Shown here: positions 1 through 8,034 of the stretch, one piece after another
Layout of the letters: every line of letters begins with the position of its first letter
Numbering within the stretch: the first letter of the stretch is position 1
From: an uncultured Verrucomicrobiota bacterium
GTDB taxonomy: Bacteria; Verrucomicrobiota; Kiritimatiellia; Kiritimatiellales; Tichowtungiaceae
Assembly (NCBI GenBank): GCA_903826865.1
Contig: CAIKGD010000027.1
Location: forward strand, 37,873-101,872
Length of the DNA stretch: 64,000 bases
Direction: 5' to 3'
Notes under the pieces: model-generated
The model's input: only the letters and a program-made list of their open reading frames with translations
Told to the model about the DNA's origin: nothing
The model's database searches: none
Translations under genes and position numbers: made by a program

Positions 1-106
1 GACTGAAATAATCCGGATGGTTTCGGCCCGATAACGGCGCAAATCTCGGGCGGCGAAGCCGTACCGAGCATTTGCTGGTTGGGGCCCTTCCGTCTGAGTT
101 GCCCAA

Positions 107-802
107 TCAACCGCTTATTTTTGGTTTCCCCGGCAAACTCCCGGCAGCACGCTTCTTTGCATCAATTTGGCGATTGCGGGCCTCGAACTCCTCCGCGTAC
201 TTAACGAAATGCTCGAAAACCATGTCATCTTTTGCAATTTGCCTGTACCTGGCAACCAGGCTTTTGGCGCTTTCGTAGCAAAGCGGCCAAACGGCCCCGA
301 AGTAATCCCAAATAATATCAACGTCAACAATGTTGTTTTTTAGGGAGATGCCAAGATTCTCAAAGTAGTAGATCACTCGGAGCATCGCCGCTTGCTGGGC
401 TTTGTCGAGTTGATCGTACGTCACATTATCCTCAATTACCGACTTGTGAATGGCCATCCAATCGTCTTGTACTTTCGATTGCAGGAATTCGTAGCACGCC
501 TCCTGCGATGACTTCCGCCTGTTCCAATCGTGGGTCTTGGTTATCTCCGCGATGTATTTGCGAAACTGCAACACCACAAAAATGAACCCCAGCACCATCG
601 TGAGAGTCTGAACGATGCAAGTGACAAGTTGGACGGTCTCCTGATGACTGGCGCTGGCAGTCGCCGCGCCTTGTCCCATTGCACTTGGCGGATTGACTGT
701 GGTGGAAGATGACGGAACATTTGAGGGCGCGGGAAGTTGTGCGGCCAGCGGGAGTGTGAGAAATCCAAGGATCAGTGCGATCAGGCATACCGTTTTCATC
801 AT
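107..802 (-). CDS. DUF4760-like membrane protein
   Basis: Protein of about 231 residues with an N-terminal signal-like hydrophobic stretch (MMKTVCLIALILGF), a Ser/Pro-rich linker, then a second hydrophobic segment (LTMVLGFIFVVLQF) followed by a soluble helical domain. The soluble part (EACYEFLQSK, then YYFENLGISLKNNIVD and WDYFGAVW) resembles the DUF4760 family, whose role is unknown. A GGAGG sits a few bases upstream of two adjacent ATG codons (802 and 799), so the start could be either. It stands alone at the window edge; no functional partner is visible. Confidence 0.65.
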   Translation of the reverse strand: MMKTVCLIALILGFLTLPLAAQLPAPSNVPSSSTTVNPPSAMGQGAATASASHQETVQLVTCIVQTLTMVLGFIFVVLQFRKYIAEITKTHDWNRRKSSQEACYEFLQSKVQDDWMAIHKSVIEDNVTYDQLDKAQQAAMLRVIYYFENLGISLKNNIVDVDIIWDYFGAVWPLCYESAKSLVARYRQIAKDDMVFEHFVKYAEEFEARNRQIDAKKRAAGSLPGKPKISG

Positions 803-913
803 GTTTCCTCCGTGATAGTTCTTTCGCCCCAACAGTGTTATTAGCTCTACTTCAGTTTTTAACGGGTTTGATTCACAACGCAGTGAATCTAATGCGGCGT
901 TTCATGGGAGGCA

Positions 914-927
914 AACAGAAACCTGTT
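914..927. repeat. Short inverted motif AACAGAAACCTGTT, copy 1
   Basis: AACAG-AAAC-CTGTT, half sites inverted. An identical copy lies at 1077-1090 and a one-base-shorter version (AACAGAACCTGTT) at 17464-17476 downstream of a minus-strand sulfatase. It could be a regulator half-site pair or a small dispersed repeat; function unknown. Confidence 0.4.
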
Positions 928-1027
928 TACGCCCGTTGATAAAGGTGGATTTCAGATCGTATTTGAACTGCCGGGCCGTTTGACGAGCAAACGGCTTTAC
1001 GGTGTTTACGTGGTTCAGGAACAGTAA

Positions 1028-1049
1028 ATCCGGTTGCTTGCAACCGGAT
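1028..1049. repeat. Perfect inverted repeat upstream of ptsP
   Basis: Arms ATCCGGTTGC and GCAACCGGAT separated by TT, about 190 bases upstream of ptsP. There is no following T-run, so an intrinsic terminator is unlikely. An operator or a dispersed palindrome is possible. A related GGTTGCAACCGGAT sequence lies in the UroD/AraC intergenic region near 29880. Confidence 0.4.
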
Positions 1050-1076
1050 GCATATGTTTTGGAGTCAGCAATCTGA

Positions 1077-1090
1077 AACAGAAACCTGTT
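1077..1090. repeat. Short inverted motif AACAGAAACCTGTT, copy 2
   Basis: Identical to 914-927, 163 bases away. Two exact copies in one intergenic region favour a binding site over chance, but nothing else identifies the factor. Confidence 0.4.
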
Positions 1091-1185
1091 CCTGTCCGGG
1101 CAGGGGAAGTGCCGTCATGGGGTTGTACAAAAAAGATAGGCTTTTTCGGGCCTTGTAAAAAAATCACTGCGGCGATGCTATCGCC

Positions 1186-1200
1186 TTCCAACCCTTGGAA
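1186..1200. repeat. TTCCAACC-TTGGAA palindrome (family member)
   Basis: TTCCAACCCTTGGAA, 41 bases before the ptsP start. Related sequences occur at 6231-6247, 10367-10381, 15183-15202 and 30762-30779, with a longer relative inside mutY. They look like a dispersed short palindromic repeat family. Confidence 0.5.
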
Positions 1201-1241
1201 AAACAGGGTAAAACCGGATGGTTTTTTACAGGGGATTTTTT

Positions 1242-3497
1242 ATGGGCAAAGCCAACGTCAATTTAATCTGCGATATTGCGGAACTATCATCGCTCTTTGA
1301 GAAGAGCAGCAGTCTTGATGATTTTCTGCAGTCTGCCGTCAGCGTGGTGGCCTGGCATATGCAGGCGGCCGTCTGTTCGATTTATATTTATGACGACAAA
1401 GAGCGGATGCTTACGCTGCGCGCCACGCAGGGGCTGAGTCCGTCCGCCGTTGGAAAAGTTCAGCTTCGTCTGGGGCAGGGACTGACCGGTCTGGCACTTA
1501 AAGAACTGCGTGCGATCCGCGAAGGCCGCGGCGGCCTCAGTCCAAAATTCCAGCCGGTTCCCGGCATCAACGAGGAAAAATATCAGGCGTTTCTGGCGGT
1601 GCCGATCCGGCGCGGGCTGACACGCGTCGGCGTGCTGACCGTGCAGGATGTTCAGCCTGATTATTTTGATGAAAAAGACGAGCAGGCGCTTAAAGCGATT
1701 GCCGCCCAGCTCGCCACGGTGATTGAAAATGCCAATCTGCTGCTGACGCTGCACCGGCAGGAAGAGCCGGCGAAGCCGTCCGGTCTGCCGGCTCCGAAGA
1801 TGATCAAAGGCCGTCCGGCCAGCGGAGGCGTGGCGCAGGGGCGGGCGGCTGTTATTATTTCGGGACGCGGCGGGAGTTTTCAGCTTCCGGACGGTATTTC
1901 CCGGAATCTGACGGTGCAGGATTTCGACCGTGCGCTGCAACAGACGGAGCAACAGCTTAAGGATCTCCAGCGCCGGGCCGATGAAGAGCTTTCCGATGTG
2001 GCGCAGCTGATTTTCAGCGCCCATCTGCTGATTCTGGCGGATGATGAGTTTTCCGGCGAGATCCGGCGGCGTATTGAGGCGGGCACTCCTCCGGCGGAAG
2101 CGCTGGTGACGCTGGTAAACCGGTATATTGAAATTTTTTCAGCCAGCTCCAATCTGCGGTTGCAGGAGAAGGTGCACGATCTGAAGGATCTCGGCCACCG
2201 TCTGCTGGAGAATCTGGCCGGCGGAGACCGGAAGCTCGGCGATTACAGCGGACAGATTATTGTGGCCGATATGCTGCTGCCGTCGGATATTCTCAAGCTG
2301 GCGACGGAGAATGCCGAAGGGTTTATTGTGCAGGGCGGGGTGACTTCGCATAATGCGATCATCTGCCGTTCACTGCAGAAGCCGATGGTGATGATTGATC
2401 CGCAGCAGCTGGAGCTTCTCTGTACTACGTGTGAACTGCTGATAGACGGCGATCAGGGCGCGATTTATATCGAACCGTCGGAAGAGGTGCTTAAGGAGTA
2501 TGCCGAAAACCGCCGCGCGGCCGCCGAACTGGAGAACGCTCCGCCGGTCAAGGCGGAAACGCGCACGGCCGACGGCACGCGCATTCAGCTTTTTGCCAAC
2601 ATCAATCTGCTCAGCGATCTGAAGCTGGCTCTGAGTTTCCGCACCGAAGGCGTTGGACTTTACCGCAGTGAATTTCCGTTCATCATCCGCAACGCCTTTC
2701 CATCGGAAGAGGAGCAGTATCAGGTATACAGCCGGATTGTGGAAACAATGGGCGGACGCGAGGTGACCTTCCGCACGCTGGATATTGGCGGGGACAAAGT
2801 GCTTTCCTACCAGAACGAAGCCGAGGAGGCCAACCCGTTTCTCGGTCTGCGTGCCATCCGTTTTTCTCTGCTGCACAAAGATATTTTTTCGGAGCAGCTG
2901 CGCGCTTTCCTGCGCGCAGGTTCCGGCGGCAATACCCGCATCATGTTTCCGCTGATCGCTTCGCTCGACGAGTTTATCGAGGCGCGCGATGTAGTGTACG
3001 ATTGTATGAAGGAGCTTGATGCGCGCGGTGTGCCATACAACCGTAACACCAGGATCGGCATTATGGTGGAACTGCCTTCGGCAGTGGAGCTGATTGAAGA
3101 CCTCGCCCGCGAGGTTGATTTTATGTCTATCGGCACCAACGATCTGATCCAGTACATGCTGGCGGTTGACCGGACCAACGAAATGGTTTCGAAACTTTAT
3201 CTGTCGCACCACCCGGCGATTCTGCGTGCGATTGAGCGGGTGGTTTCGGCGGCGAACAGTTATCGCAAGGATGTTTCGATCTGCGGTGACATTGCTATGG
3301 ATCCGAAAATGATTCCTTTTCTGCTGGGGGTCGGCATTACCAAACTGAGTCTGTCGCCGCGGCGGGTATATGAAATTCAGCGGACGATCGAACAGGTCAG
3401 TATGGAGAAAGCGGTCTACACAGCCCGCCGGATGCTCACCGCCAGTCGTATCAGCGAAGTTGAAGACATAATAAAAACGCACAAAGTTGTGTCGTAA
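1242..3497 (+). CDS. ptsP: GAF-domain phosphoenolpyruvate-protein phosphotransferase (PtsP, EI-Ntr type)
   Basis: Takes a phosphoryl group from phosphoenolpyruvate and passes it to an HPr-like protein; GAF-bearing forms usually work in the nitrogen PTS, a regulatory rather than sugar-importing chain. The 751-residue protein has an N-terminal GAF domain (about residues 10-160), a PEP-utiliser N-terminal domain, the phosphohistidine motif GGVTSHNAI (His about residue 370) and a C-terminal PEP-binding barrel with the active-site Cys in SICGDIA (about residue 681). ATG 1242 is preferred over the in-frame ATG at 1218 because AGGGGA lies just before it. The amt-glnK operon follows, which suits a nitrogen role. 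No HPr or EIIA gene is in the window. Confidence 0.93.
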   Translation: MGKANVNLICDIAELSSLFEKSSSLDDFLQSAVSVVAWHMQAAVCSIYIYDDKERMLTLRATQGLSPSAVGKVQLRLGQGLTGLALKELRAIREGRGGLSPKFQPVPGINEEKYQAFLAVPIRRGLTRVGVLTVQDVQPDYFDEKDEQALKAIAAQLATVIENANLLLTLHRQEEPAKPSGLPAPKMIKGRPASGGVAQGRAAVIISGRGGSFQLPDGISRNLTVQDFDRALQQTEQQLKDLQRRADEELSDVAQLIFSAHLLILADDEFSGEIRRRIEAGTPPAEALVTLVNRYIEIFSASSNLRLQEKVHDLKDLGHRLLENLAGGDRKLGDYSGQIIVADMLLPSDILKLATENAEGFIVQGGVTSHNAIICRSLQKPMVMIDPQQLELLCTTCELLIDGDQGAIYIEPSEEVLKEYAENRRAAAELENAPPVKAETRTADGTRIQLFANINLLSDLKLALSFRTEGVGLYRSEFPFIIRNAFPSEEEQYQVYSRIVETMGGREVTFRTLDIGGDKVLSYQNEAEEANPFLGLRAIRFSLLHKDIFSEQLRAFLRAGSGGNTRIMFPLIASLDEFIEARDVVYDCMKELDARGVPYNRNTRIGIMVELPSAVELIEDLAREVDFMSIGTNDLIQYMLAVDRTNEMVSKLYLSHHPAILRAIERVVSAANSYRKDVSICGDIAMDPKMIPFLLGVGITKLSLSPRRVYEIQRTIEQVSMEKAVYTARRMLTASRISEVEDIIKTHKVVS

Positions 3498-3543
3498 TAA
3501 CATCTATCTACATAATTGTATTAGATTTTAATCATGTACCATC

Positions 3544-3569
3544 AATGTATTTATTTCAATAAATACATT
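3544..3569. promoter_or_regulatory. Perfect 12-bp-arm palindrome upstream of amt
   Basis: Arms AATGTATTTATT and AATAAATACATT are separated by TC, in a very AT-rich stretch about 50-80 bases upstream of a sigma-54-like promoter. The position is right for an upstream activator site. It does not match the classical NtrC consensus, so the bound factor is unknown. Confidence 0.5.
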
Positions 3570-3619
3570 ACATATTCAAGCACAATTACTTATAAATTAT
3601 TTTACCTTCAGTTAATTAT

Positions 3620-3637
3620 TCAGGCATATAGTGTGCT
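3620..3637 (+). promoter_or_regulatory. Candidate sigma-54 promoter for amt-glnK
   Basis: AGGCATATAGTGTGCTT carries GG at 3623-3624 and GC at 3635-3636 with exactly ten bases between, as sigma-54 (-24/-12) promoters need. GGCA and TGC match the consensus cores. Expected start of transcription is around 3648, ahead of the ribosome binding site at 3661. Sigma-54 control of glnK-amt operons is well known in other bacteria. Confidence 0.55.
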
Positions 3638-3674
3638 TATTAACATGCCAAAATACAAACAGGAGGTATGTTGT

Positions 3675-5045
3675 ATGAGAAAGAGAAATATGTTTGGCAG
3701 AGCCGGTCTGCTCTGCGGTTTGTTCGGCATCTTAATGATGCTTGCGGGAAATGGGTACAGTCAGGAAGCGGCGGCTGGAGCGGTTGCTGCTGCTCCGGCA
3801 GCAACAATCAGCGCAGGGGATACGGCTTGGGTGCTGATGAGTTCCGCCCTGGTGCTGCTGATGACTCCGGGATTGGCGTTCTTTTACGGCGGATTGGTCC
3901 GCAAAAAGAACATCCTTTCGATCCTGATGCAGTGCTTCGCGGTTATCTGTCTTGTCACCCTGCAATGGGTGCTGTTCGGCTACAGTCTGGCCTTCGGCCC
4001 GGATGTAAAGGGCTGGATCGGCAACTTGAGCTGGGCTTTCCTGAACGGGGTCGGTGCGGATCCGTTTACCGGATATGCCGCAACGATTCCTCATTCGGTG
4101 TTCATGATCTTTCAGGCCATGTTTGCCGTTATTACACCGGCGCTGATCCTTGGGGCCTTCGCGGAACGCATGAAGTTTTCAGCTTTTTGCGTATTCATTC
4201 TGCTGTGGGCCACGCTGGTGTATGATCCGGTCGCCCACTGGGTCTGGGGCCTGGGCGGTTTTCTTTCCCGCTTCGATGCGGCCGGCAATGCTGTGCCCGG
4301 AGCGCTGGACTTTGCCGGCGGTACGGTTGTGCATATCAACGCCGGTATAGCCGCACTGGCCGCAGCGCTGGTTATGGGCAAACGTGTCGGATCGGTCTCG
4401 CCGCCGCATAATCTTCCGTTCGCCGTTCTGGGTGCGGGACTGCTGTGGTTCGGCTGGTTCGGTTTCAATGCCGGCAGTGCACTGGCCGCCAACGGACTGG
4501 CAGCTAATGCGTTTGTAGCTACTCATATAGCGACAGCAGTTGCCGGACTGACCTGGGCAATCTGCGACTGGCTGTATCACAAGAGAGCCACCACCCTTGG
4601 AATGATCACAGGCGCGGTTGCAGGTCTTGTGGCGATTACACCGGCTTGCGGTTTTGTATCGCCGATGAGCGCCATCTGGATCGGTGCGGGTGCCGCCATC
4701 ATCTGCTTTATCGCGGTGACCTTTATCAAGGCTGTGTTTAAATATGACGACACGCTGGATGCCTTCGGCGTACACGGCGTGGGCGGCATCTGGGGCGCGC
4801 TGGCAACCGGTATCTGGGCCGAGAAATCGGTCGGCGGATTTGACGGTCTGCTGCACGGCAATCCCGGACAGTTCCTCATCCAGATCAAAGCAGTTCTGGT
4901 CACGATAGTTTATTCGTTCGTGGTGTCGTTTGTACTGCTGAAGCTGGTGGATAAAATCATCGGTCTGCGTGTTTCTGAACACGAAGAACGGGTGGGGCTG
5001 GATCTGACTCAGCACAAAGAAGCCGGTTACACGACCATCGACTAA
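3675..5045 (+). CDS. amt: Ammonium transporter
   Basis: Inner-membrane ammonium channel of the Amt/Mep/Rh family, 456 residues. It has an N-terminal cleavable-looking signal (RAGLLCGLFGILMMLAGNG), then about eleven hydrophobic helices. The pore twin histidines are present in GGTVVHINAG (about residue 220) and VHGVGG (about residue 367). The start at 3675 is set by AGGAGG at 3661-3666; the frame stays open further upstream without a ribosome binding site. The PII gene follows 18 bases downstream, the usual amtB-glnK pairing in which PII plugs the channel when nitrogen is ample. Confidence 0.96.
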   Translation: MRKRNMFGRAGLLCGLFGILMMLAGNGYSQEAAAGAVAAAPAATISAGDTAWVLMSSALVLLMTPGLAFFYGGLVRKKNILSILMQCFAVICLVTLQWVLFGYSLAFGPDVKGWIGNLSWAFLNGVGADPFTGYAATIPHSVFMIFQAMFAVITPALILGAFAERMKFSAFCVFILLWATLVYDPVAHWVWGLGGFLSRFDAAGNAVPGALDFAGGTVVHINAGIAALAAALVMGKRVGSVSPPHNLPFAVLGAGLLWFGWFGFNAGSALAANGLAANAFVATHIATAVAGLTWAICDWLYHKRATTLGMITGAVAGLVAITPACGFVSPMSAIWIGAGAAIICFIAVTFIKAVFKYDDTLDAFGVHGVGGIWGALATGIWAEKSVGGFDGLLHGNPGQFLIQIKAVLVTIVYSFVVSFVLLKLVDKIIGLRVSEHEERVGLDLTQHKEAGYTTID

Positions 5046-5063
5046 TCGAAAGGAATATACACC

Positions 5064-5405
5064 ATGAAATACATAGTTGCTGTTATTCAACCCGACCGTC
5101 TGGACCCGGTTCTGGATCTGCTCGAAGAGAAAGAGATTCATCTGGTAACCGTTTCCAACGTAATGGGACGGGGACGTCAGAAAGGCATCGCGGCGGTTTA
5201 CCGCAGTCACAAGGAGGCGGGCAGCCTTCTGAAAAAAGTGAAGCTGGAAATCGTCGTCAATGATGACTTTGTGAAGCCGACGGTCGAGGCCATTACGAAA
5301 GGCGCACGGACCGGACAGATCGGAGACGGTAAGATATTCGTCCTGAATCTGGAAGAGTGTCTGCGTATACGAACCGGCGAAACCGGATCGGTTGCCATCG
5401 GCTGA
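5064..5405 (+). CDS. glnK: PII nitrogen regulatory protein (GlnB/GlnK family)
   Basis: Trimeric PII signal protein that senses 2-oxoglutarate and ATP/ADP and controls the adjacent ammonium channel. The 113-residue length is typical. The GRGRQKG T-loop base, the B-loop TGQIGDGKIFV and RIRTGE are all present. Tyr46 is kept, but position 51, the usual uridylylated Tyr of proteobacterial PII, is Glu (YRSHKEAG). Uridylylation at that site is therefore impossible and control must be by ligand binding or another modification. A terminator follows. Confidence 0.95.
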   Translation: MKYIVAVIQPDRLDPVLDLLEEKEIHLVTVSNVMGRGRQKGIAAVYRSHKEAGSLLKKVKLEIVVNDDFVKPTVEAITKGARTGQIGDGKIFVLNLEECLRIRTGETGSVAIG

Positions 5406-5430
5406 TTTTTTTCAGCCCGAGGCAATAAGA

Positions 5431-5463
5431 GCGTCCCCGTTCCGGCGGGGGCGCTTTTTATTT
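5431..5463. terminator. Intrinsic terminator between glnK and rdgB
   Basis: GCGTCCCCG pairs with a GGGGGCGC arm across TTCC, followed by a T-rich run (TTTTTATTTTT). It lies between convergent genes and overlaps the end of rdgB, so it mainly serves amt-glnK. Confidence 0.85.
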
Positions 5464-6063
5464 TTCCGCCGCCGGAAGTGCCAATAAATGTTTCCAGATA
5501 TTGGAGGCGGCGTTAAGCGCACGGGCGCGGTGGGAGATTTTATTTTTCACTTCAGCCGGCAGTTGCGCGAAGGTCTGGTTATAACCGTCCGGAACAAAGA
5601 GCGGGTCGTAGCCGAAACCCTGTTCTCCGCGCAGTTCTCCGATGATCATTCCCTGTACAGAACCTTCAACGGTCAGCGGCTTTTCGCCGGGCAGGGCGAG
5701 CGCGATGACGGTGCGGAATTGCGCGCGGCGGTTTTCTTTACCGGACAGTTCTCGCAGCAGTTTCACATTGTTATCATGGTAGGTGCAGCCTTCGCCGGAC
5801 CAGCGGGCCGAATAGACGCCCGGTTCGCCGTTCAGCGCGTCCACTTCGAGTCCGGAGTCGTCGGCCAGCGCAGGCAATCCGGTAGCCTGACAGATTTCAA
5901 CCGCTTTTTTAACCGCATTGGCCTCCAGCGTGCTGCCGTCTTCGACGACATCGGGAATTTCCGGAAAATCAAAGGCTGAGCAAACCTCCAACCCTTGAAA
6001 ATCAAAGATGGCATGAATCTCTTCAAGCTTATGCGGATTGCGTGTGGCGATGACCAGTTTCAT
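5458..6063 (-). CDS. rdgB: XTP/dITP diphosphatase (Ham1/RdgB)
   Basis: Hydrolyses non-canonical purine triphosphates (XTP, dITP, ITP) to the monophosphate, keeping them out of nucleic acids. The N-terminus KLVIATRNPHKLEEI is the family SxN-K signature, with ALADDSGLEVDALNG, PGVYSARWSG and a C-terminal GFGYDPLF plus SHRARAL. ATG 6063 gives the canonical start of about 201 residues; a longer in-frame form would run into the tRNA-Leu gene. Confidence 0.95.
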   Translation of the reverse strand: MKLVIATRNPHKLEEIHAIFDFQGLEVCSAFDFPEIPDVVEDGSTLEANAVKKAVEICQATGLPALADDSGLEVDALNGEPGVYSARWSGEGCTYHDNNVKLLRELSGKENRRAQFRTVIALALPGEKPLTVEGSVQGMIIGELRGEQGFGYDPLFVPDGYNQTFAQLPAEVKNKISHRARALNAASNIWKHLLALPAAEK

Positions 6064-6088
6064 GGCGGCGTTTTTGTTCAGGAAAAGG

Positions 6089-6175
6089 TGGTGCTCGAGC
6101 GGGGACTCGAACCCCGAAGGCATTGCTGCCACTAGCCCCTCAAGCTAGCGTGTCTACCAATTTCACCACCCGAGC
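6089..6175 (-). tRNA. tRNA-Leu(GAG)
   Basis: On the minus strand the gene begins GCTCGGG and ends CTCGAGC-A-CCA, so the acceptor stem is complete and CCA is encoded. The anticodon stem CTAGC/GCTAG closes a TTGAGGG loop with anticodon GAG (6139-6141). A long variable arm and the GGTTCGAGTCC T-loop fit a class II leucine tRNA. Confidence 0.96.
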
Positions 6176-6230
6176 CCGGAGAATGAAGGCGGAGAACATA
6201 ACGGTTCACCCTTTGAGGGGCAAGCGGATA

Positions 6231-6247
6231 TTTCCAAACAGTGGAAA
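6231..6247. repeat. TTTCCAAACAGTGGAAA palindrome
   Basis: Inverted TTTCCA/TGGAAA around AACAG, in the gap between tRNA-Leu and the LysM lipoprotein gene. It is a looser member of the TTCCAA/TTGGAA palindrome family seen elsewhere in the window. Confidence 0.35.
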
Positions 6248-6306
6248 ATGTTCAGCCGGATTGTGCCGGTGCCTTGGTACCATCCCCGACAGCATAGAAG
6301 AGAAGT

Positions 6307-6822
6307 TTACTTCACGTTCGGGATAAACAGTTTTTGACCGACCGACAGCCGGCTCGCATCCTGCATTTTATTCGCGTCCATAATCGTTTTGGTGCTGACG
6401 TTATAGGCCTTGGCGATGATGTAGAGTGTTTCACCGGGACGGACGACATGTTCGATGCCATAGGCGCTGGCGGCGGTTGCGGATTTGGACGCCGGAGCGG
6501 GAGCCGAAGTCTGTTTAATCAGTTTATCCAGTTCACCGCTCAGCCGTGCGACCATTTCCCGCTTATCCGCTTCGCTTTTCTGTTCAATGGCCGCGCAGCG
6601 GGTGCCGAGCTGGCTCTTTAAGGAATCGAGATCGCGGCTCATCTGTCCCACTTGCATTTCGAGTGTTTCCAGACGGCCGGCCATTCGCTGCTGGTTTTCC
6701 TGCGCAATAAACTGATCTTCAGTCATGGATGCGCGGTCGGCGCGGGTCTGCAGTTGAAAAGGCACGGTTTCGCAACCGGCCAGCCCTATCGCCATCAAAA
6801 CAACAAAAATAATTTTTTTCAT
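6307..6822 (-). CDS. LysM-domain lipoprotein
   Basis: Predicted cell-envelope lipoprotein of 171 residues. The signal KKIIFVVLMAIGLAGC ends in a lipobox (LAGC). A charged, probably coiled-coil region follows (LETLEMQVGQMSRDLDSLK), then a single C-terminal LysM domain (VVRPGETLYIIAKAYNVSTK to LSVGQKLFIPNVK) that would bind peptidoglycan. ATG 6822 is chosen because the lipoprotein signal starts there. It lies 27 bases downstream of sppA on the same strand, so the two are probably co-transcribed. Confidence 0.85.
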   Translation of the reverse strand: MKKIIFVVLMAIGLAGCETVPFQLQTRADRASMTEDQFIAQENQQRMAGRLETLEMQVGQMSRDLDSLKSQLGTRCAAIEQKSEADKREMVARLSGELDKLIKQTSAPAPASKSATAASAYGIEHVVRPGETLYIIAKAYNVSTKTIMDANKMQDASRLSVGQKLFIPNVK

Positions 6823-6849
6823 GATCTGTGTCCTCCCATCTTCCATTCC

Positions 6850-7815
6850 CTATGGTTTCCAAAGATACAGAAACTGCGGCGAACGCAGTTTCAGATTCGG
6901 CAGTACAACGGGACTCTTTCCCTCGAAAAGCTGTTCAATAAATGTCCGTTGCGGTTCGTAGCGTATGACGCGCAGCGCGCCGGTGTCGAGCAGTTGTGAG
7001 GTGCGGGCGAGCGCATCCTTCCAGTATCCGATTTCGTCGATCAATCCCTTGTCGAGTGCATCGGAGGCTGAAAAGATGCGGCCGTCGAACAGCCCGGCGG
7101 CGGCGACAGGGTCGAGTTTGCGCGAGCCGGTCACGATGCCGCTGAAGCGGGTCTGCATGTCATCGATCAGTTTCTGCAGCAGGGCGACCTGATTGGTGTT
7201 AACGGGCTGGAAGGGATTAAGCATATCTTTGTTGGCGCCCGATTTGATGGTGACATCCGTGATACCGATTTTTTCAGAAAGACCCTGAAAATTCATGGTT
7301 TGCATGATGACGCCGATGGAGCCGACGACGGCGGTCGGTTCGGCGATGATGAAGTCGCCGGCCATGGCGGCATAGTAAGCGCCGGAAGCGCCGAGGTCGC
7401 GGATGAAGACCACCACGCGGCGGTCGGGACGGCTGTTGCGGAAACCGCGCAGCGCGTTATAGATTTCGTCGCTGGGCGTGACGCCGCCGCCGGGCGAGTT
7501 GACTTCCAGAATAATGGCGCGCATTTCCGGATCGCGTTCCGCGGCGCGCACCTGCGTGAGGATGCTTTCAACCATGTCAGACCGGGCGGTGAGAAAACCT
7601 TCTTCTTCGGCCCGCATAATGACGCCGTCGAGCGGAATGCGCGCGACTTTAATGTTGCCGCTGCCGGAAGACCAGGTTTCGTCGAGTTTAGGTGCCTCGT
7701 CACGCGGGTAATCTTTTTCAACCTGACGGCAGTGCGAGAGCAGAATGCCCAGCAGGACGATGGCCAGCAGGGCGGTGATAATCCATGGTTTGCGGCTGTT
7801 TCTGTGATGATTCAT
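6850..7815 (-). CDS. sppA: Signal peptide peptidase SppA (S49 family)
   Basis: Membrane serine protease that degrades cleaved signal peptides. The 321-residue form is the short, single-domain type. It has one N-terminal membrane anchor (IITALLAIVLLGILLSHC), the VNSPGGGVTPSDEIYNAL region, the nucleophile Ser in RDLGASGAYYAAMAGD and the general-base Lys in IKSGANKDMLNPF. The gene is followed closely by the LysM lipoprotein gene and is divergent from the small basic protein gene. Confidence 0.93.
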   Translation of the reverse strand: MNHHRNSRKPWIITALLAIVLLGILLSHCRQVEKDYPRDEAPKLDETWSSGSGNIKVARIPLDGVIMRAEEEGFLTARSDMVESILTQVRAAERDPEMRAIILEVNSPGGGVTPSDEIYNALRGFRNSRPDRRVVVFIRDLGASGAYYAAMAGDFIIAEPTAVVGSIGVIMQTMNFQGLSEKIGITDVTIKSGANKDMLNPFQPVNTNQVALLQKLIDDMQTRFSGIVTGSRKLDPVAAAGLFDGRIFSASDALDKGLIDEIGYWKDALARTSQLLDTGALRVIRYEPQRTFIEQLFEGKSPVVLPNLKLRSPQFLYLWKP

Positions 7816-7867
7816 GCGCGGTATTCTAAGTCGCGCACCGGCAAAATCCAGTTTTTAGCAAAAGCAA

Positions 7868-7896
7868 TTGACGGCACCGGTTCCTTCGGTTAAAAG
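7868..7896 (+). promoter_or_regulatory. Sigma-70-like promoter of the small basic protein gene
   Basis: TTGACG (7868-7873), a 17-base spacer, then TAAAAG (7891-7896). Transcription would start around 7903, only about five bases before the ATG at 7908, giving an almost leaderless mRNA. Confidence 0.55.
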
Positions 7897-7907
7897 CTCT
7901 CCCCACT

Positions 7908-8006
7908 ATGGGACAGCAACTTAAAGAACGAACCAAGCAGAAACGCCGTGACCGCCGCAAAAAACGGCTCAAGGTGCGCGCCCGCGAAGCCGCCGCCAAG
8001 AAGTAA
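7908..8006 (+). CDS. Very small Lys/Arg-rich protein
   Basis: A 32-residue, extremely basic protein starting MGQQLKERTKQKRRDRRKK and ending REAAAKK. About half of the residues are Lys or Arg. The frame has its own promoter-like sequence upstream and a strong intrinsic terminator 29 bases downstream, so it is likely a real gene. Such peptides are often ribosome- or nucleic-acid-associated; I do not recognise the family. There is no Shine-Dalgarno sequence. Confidence 0.6.
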   Translation: MGQQLKERTKQKRRDRRKKRLKVRAREAAAKK

Positions 8007-8034
8007 CCGCTTCTTGTCCCCCGGAACCGAATAA

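Larger units (their letters stand above)
803..1241. other. Intergenic region with short repeats and palindromes
   Basis: About 440 bases without a convincing gene between the divergent DUF4760-like gene and ptsP. It contains two copies of AACAGAAACCTGTT (914-927 and 1077-1090), a perfect 22-base inverted repeat (1028-1049) and a TTCCAACCCTTGGAA palindrome (1186-1200), each listed separately. Short reading frames here lack ribosome binding sites or recognisable content. Confidence 0.6.

Noticed and set aside
2370..3503. Long open frame antisense to ptsP
   Set aside because: It mirrors the ptsP coding sequence, lacks a ribosome binding site and its translation is His/Arg/Gln-rich with no family features. 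The plus strand clearly encodes PtsP.
4179..5210. Long frame antisense to amt and glnK
   Set aside because: It spans two well-identified genes on the other strand and has no recognisable content.
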